Below the pieces are notes generated by a model. The model worked only from the letters and a program-made list of their open reading frames with translations, was not told where the DNA came from and did not search any database. From JAHEJB01 sp041748175 (lineage in GTDB: Bacteria; Bacteroidota; Rhodothermia; Rhodothermales; Rubricoccaceae), in NCBI GenBank assembly GCA_041748175.1, contig JBGTDU010000089.1:1-8868 (forward strand): DNA of 8,868 nt, given 5' to 3'. The translations under genes and the position numbers were made by a program. Shown in pieces: positions 7,510 to 8,868 of the stretch. Position 1 is the first letter of the stretch. Each line of letters opens with the position of its first letter.

Positions 7510-7517
7510 GAAATATA
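7510..7517 (-). promoter_or_regulatory. rpmH: -7/-10-like box for rpmH
   Basis: Read on the minus strand the box is TATATTTC, close to both the Bacteroidota -7 consensus TAnnTTTG and sigma-70 TATAAT. It lies about 95 nt before the rpmH ATG. I see no good -33/-35 element at the matching distance, so this is tentative. Confidence 0.3.
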
Positions 7518-7548
7518 GGTAAAGGGGCTCGTCACGTGGGTCGGCCGA

Positions 7549-7579
7549 TTGACTTTCGCAGAGAATGCGATTAAGTTGG
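7549..7579 (+). promoter_or_regulatory. promoter for the tRNA-Gly/tRNA-Val transcript
   Basis: TTGACT at 7549-7554 is a five-of-six -35 match. A Bacteroidota-like -7 box TAAGTTGG (7572-7579; consensus TAnnTTTG) follows the TTG by 20 bases. A start near 7585 would leave a leader of about 30 nt before the mature tRNA-Gly 5' end. The spacer 7414-7615 holds this and the opposing rpmH signal and no gene. Confidence 0.45.
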
Positions 7580-7587
7580 CGATCCTT

Positions 7588-7606
7588 TGGTGGGGGTTTC
7601 CCACCA
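7588..7606 (+). other. hairpin in the tRNA transcript leader
   Basis: TGGTGGG (7588-7594) and CCCACCA (7600-7606) form a perfect 7-bp stem with a 5-nt loop. It begins at about the predicted transcription start and ends 9 nt before tRNA-Gly. It could shape the pre-tRNA leader for RNase P or protect the 5' end. There is no T-run, so a terminator is unlikely. Confidence 0.4.
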
Positions 7607-7615
7607 CGGCGAGAC

Positions 7616-7691
7616 GCGGGAATAGCTCAGTTGGTAGAGCATCAGCTTCCCAAGCTGAGGGTCGCGGGTTCGAATCCCGTTTCCCGCTCCA
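7616..7691 (+). tRNA. tRNA-Gly (anticodon CCC)
   Basis: A full cloverleaf can be drawn. The acceptor GCGGGAA pairs with TTCCCGC; the D stem is GCTC/GAGC; the anticodon stem is TCAGC/GCTGA with loop TTCCCAA and anticodon CCC at 7649-7651; the T stem is GCGGG/CCCGT with loop TTCGAAT. The discriminator is T, and CCA is encoded at 7689-7691. It reads GGG codons. It is 76 nt with no intron. Confidence 0.95.
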
Positions 7692-7692
7692 G

Positions 7693-7727
7693 GAGTGGCG
7701 AGCGTCGGCAATGGTCGCTCGCCGCTC
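7693..7727 (+). other. 12-bp hairpin between the two tRNA genes
   Basis: GAGTGGCGAGCG (7693-7704) pairs with CGCTCGCCGCTC (7716-7727) around an 11-nt loop, with one G-T wobble. It starts two bases after the CCA of tRNA-Gly and ends eight bases before tRNA-Val. The likely role is in processing of the two-tRNA precursor. A terminator role is weak, because only GCGTTTCC follows. Confidence 0.6.
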
Positions 7728-7735
7728 GCGTTTCC

Positions 7736-7810
7736 GGGCGGTTAGCTCAGTTGGTTTAGAGCACCTCGTTTACACCGAGGGGGTCGGGGGTTCGAGTCCC
7801 TCACTGCCCA
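7736..7810 (+). tRNA. tRNA-Val (anticodon TAC)
   Basis: The acceptor GGGCGGT pairs with ACTGCCC (one G-T pair); the D stem is GCTC/GAGC with a 10-nt loop; the anticodon stem is CCTCG/CGAGG with loop TTTACAC and anticodon TAC at 7771-7773; the T stem is GGGGG/CCCTC with loop TTCGAGT. The discriminator is A at 7810. The next bases are CCC, so CCA is not fully encoded, unlike tRNA-Gly, and must be completed by the CCA-adding enzyme. Being U34-containing, it belongs to the codon family whose reading depends on wobble-uridine modification, although the MnmEG pathway is not its known route. Confidence 0.95.
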
Positions 7811-7822
7811 CCCTGTTTCTCT

Positions 7823-8662
7823 TCATCGCTCGCGGCGGTAGAGCGCCATCGCTAAGGGAGCACACAGGGCCGTGACGACGGCCGGGGCCAGCAGACCGAG
7901 ACCGATCTGCCCTGCGGTCACGGTGCCGTCGAGGATCCCACGCACCGCCGTCACTACGAGCGCCACCGGGTTGACGGCGACGAACGCCTGCAGCCATCCT
8001 GGCATCGTCGCCGGGTCGACGTAGATGTTGGAGGCGAACGTGAGCGGCATCAGCACCATCCAGCTCAGCGTCATCACCGTCGAGGGCGTCCGCACCCACA
8101 GCGCGACCGTCGTGAACACCCACCCGATCCCGAAGGCGAACACGTCGAGCAGCGCGACGGCCAGGACGATGCCGCCGAGGCCCGTCTCGGGGCGGTAGCC
8201 CAGCACGAACCCGATCACGACGACGATCAGCGACGACACGGTGTAGCGGACGGTGTCGCCCGCCATTGCACCGACGAGAGGTGCGGGCTGCCAGAGTGGC
8301 ATCGAGCGGAAGCGGTCGAAGATCCCCTTCGAGATGTCCGTGTTGAGCGTGAAGCCGGTGTAGACCGTGGTGAAGGTCACGGTCTGCACGAGGATGCCCG
8401 GCAGCAGGAACTGGAGATAGGCCCCAGGAGAGCCGGCGAGAGCCCCGCCAAACATGTACGTGAACAGTACCGTGAACATGATCGGTGTCACGACGACGTC
8501 GAACAACTGCTCGGGTGTGTGCTTGATCTTCAACAGGGCGCGCCAGCCGAAGGTGAGGGTGTGGGCGACGAAGCCCGGTCGGCTCGGCGTGTGGCGCGAC
8601 GCCAGGGTCGCCCGCAGCGCGGGGTCGACGGTGGGGCGTGTGGCCCGAACGGAAGTGCTCAC
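7823..8662 (-). CDS. ABC-2 type exporter permease, DrrB-like
   Basis: Membrane subunit of a drug/lipid exporter of the daunorubicin-resistance type (ABC2_membrane family). The product is 279 aa, with a cytoplasmic N-terminus and six predicted membrane segments at roughly 53-74, 82-104, 137-157, 162-188, 195-214 and 252-274. The cytoplasmic loop NTDISKGIFDRFRSMPL (107-123) is the family's signature contact with the ATPase. The start is GTG, and GTGA overlaps the stop of the upstream ATPase by 4 bases, so the two are translationally coupled. Its codons are strongly G/C-ending, unlike the left-hand genes, and its sequence reads like an actinobacterial protein. The stop lies 12 bp from the tRNA-Val 3' end on the opposite strand, with no terminator in between. 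The substrate cannot be told from sequence. Confidence 0.88.
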   Translation of the reverse strand: MSTSVRATRPTVDPALRATLASRHTPSRPGFVAHTLTFGWRALLKIKHTPEQLFDVVVTPIMFTVLFTYMFGGALAGSPGAYLQFLLPGILVQTVTFTTVYTGFTLNTDISKGIFDRFRSMPLWQPAPLVGAMAGDTVRYTVSSLIVVVIGFVLGYRPETGLGGIVLAVALLDVFAFGIGWVFTTVALWVRTPSTVMTLSWMVLMPLTFASNIYVDPATMPGWLQAFVAVNPVALVVTAVRGILDGTVTAGQIGLGLLAPAVVTALCAPLAMALYRRER

Positions 8663-8868
8663 GGGTAGGGTTCGGCTAGGGCCGCGACGCCGTCGTCCGA
8701 GTCGACGGTGGGGTGGCCGGTGAGGGCGAAGAAGACTTCATCGAGGCTCGGCTGGCCGAGCGAGAAGTCGGTGACGGGAATGCCGGCGTTTGCCAGCGAG
8801 GCGAGGGCCGGGGCGGCGCGGTTGGGGTCGGCGAGCTGCGCCGCGAGAGCGCGTGGATCGGCGTCGAG
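8659..8868 (-). CDS. ABC exporter ATP-binding protein, DrrA-like (C-terminal part only)
   Basis: Only the last 69 residues are in the window; the gene continues past 8868. The fragment reads from LDADPRALAAQL to a terminal ALAEPYP. It contains IPVTDFSLGQPSLDEVFFALTGH, the typical C-terminal region (DUF4162-like) of DrrA-family ATPases, which lies after the nucleotide-binding domain. Walker and signature motifs are therefore outside the window and cannot be checked. The stop TGA (8661-8659) overlaps the GTG start of the permease. By hand count, 60 of 69 codons end in G or C, against 39 of 60 in the first part of mnmE. Confidence 0.85.
   Translation of the reverse strand, partial: LDADPRALAAQLADPNRAAPALASLANAGIPVTDFSLGQPSLDEVFFALTGHPTVDSDDGVAALAEPYP

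Noticed and set aside
7549..7875. Plus-strand open frame of 108 codons across both tRNAs
   Set aside because: It contains 'GNSSVGRASASQAEGRGFESR' and 'SSVGLEHLVYTEGVGGSSPS', the usual false translations of tRNA genes.
7770..8123. Minus-strand open frame ending VGSEGLEPPTPSV
   Set aside because: The end is the reverse translation of tRNA-Val, a familiar annotation artefact, and the rest is out of frame inside the permease gene.

Overview
The window looks like a piece of a Rhodothermota/Bacteroidota-type chromosome. Three things point there: a secreted protein with a type IX secretion (Por) C-terminal sorting domain, a MnmG with the 'MLNRRKGPAVWSPR' stretch I associate with that group, and a complete lack of Shine-Dalgarno sequences in front of the genes. 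Several genes appear to use GTG starts. No 16S rRNA is present, so the placement is an inference.

Layout. The first 187 bases hold a compact 158-bp element (26-183) with 22-bp terminal inverted repeats and a 4-bp direct repeat TTAG on each side. It is a non-autonomous, MITE-like insertion placed directly behind the stop codon of mnmG. From 184 to 7413, all genes read on the minus strand. In transcription order they are rpmH (L34), rnpA (RNase P protein), yidC (membrane insertase), mnmE (tRNA-modifying GTPase), a secreted P-domain protein with a T9SS signal, and mnmG (FAD-dependent partner of MnmE). This is the widely conserved origin-proximal rpmH-rnpA-yidC-mnmE-mnmG order, but without yidD or jag and with a surface-protein gene placed between the two subunits of the MnmEG enzyme. 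rpmH is too short for a typical ORF cutoff; it was found by direct reading.

From 7414 to 7615 is a divergent spacer with a promoter-like signal for each direction and a leader hairpin. Then come two plus-strand tRNA genes, tRNA-Gly(CCC) and tRNA-Val(TAC), separated by a 12-bp hairpin. Twelve bases beyond the tRNA-Val 3' end, on the minus strand, lies an ABC-2 exporter pair of the DrrA/DrrB (daunorubicin-resistance-like) type. The permease is complete and the ATPase is cut by the window end. This pair has much higher third-position GC than the left part (about 87% versus 65% in hand-counted stretches) and looks actinobacterial, so the tRNA-Val 3' end is a candidate boundary of acquired DNA or of an assembly join.

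Functionally the left block supports translation: ribosomal protein, tRNA 5' maturation, membrane protein insertion, and wobble-uridine modification of tRNA. The P-domain protein and the exporter are accessory. I see no wholly new multi-gene system. The observations most worth a second look are the stop-codon-adjacent mobile element, the cargo gene splitting mnmE from mnmG, and the sharp composition break at the tRNA-Val gene.
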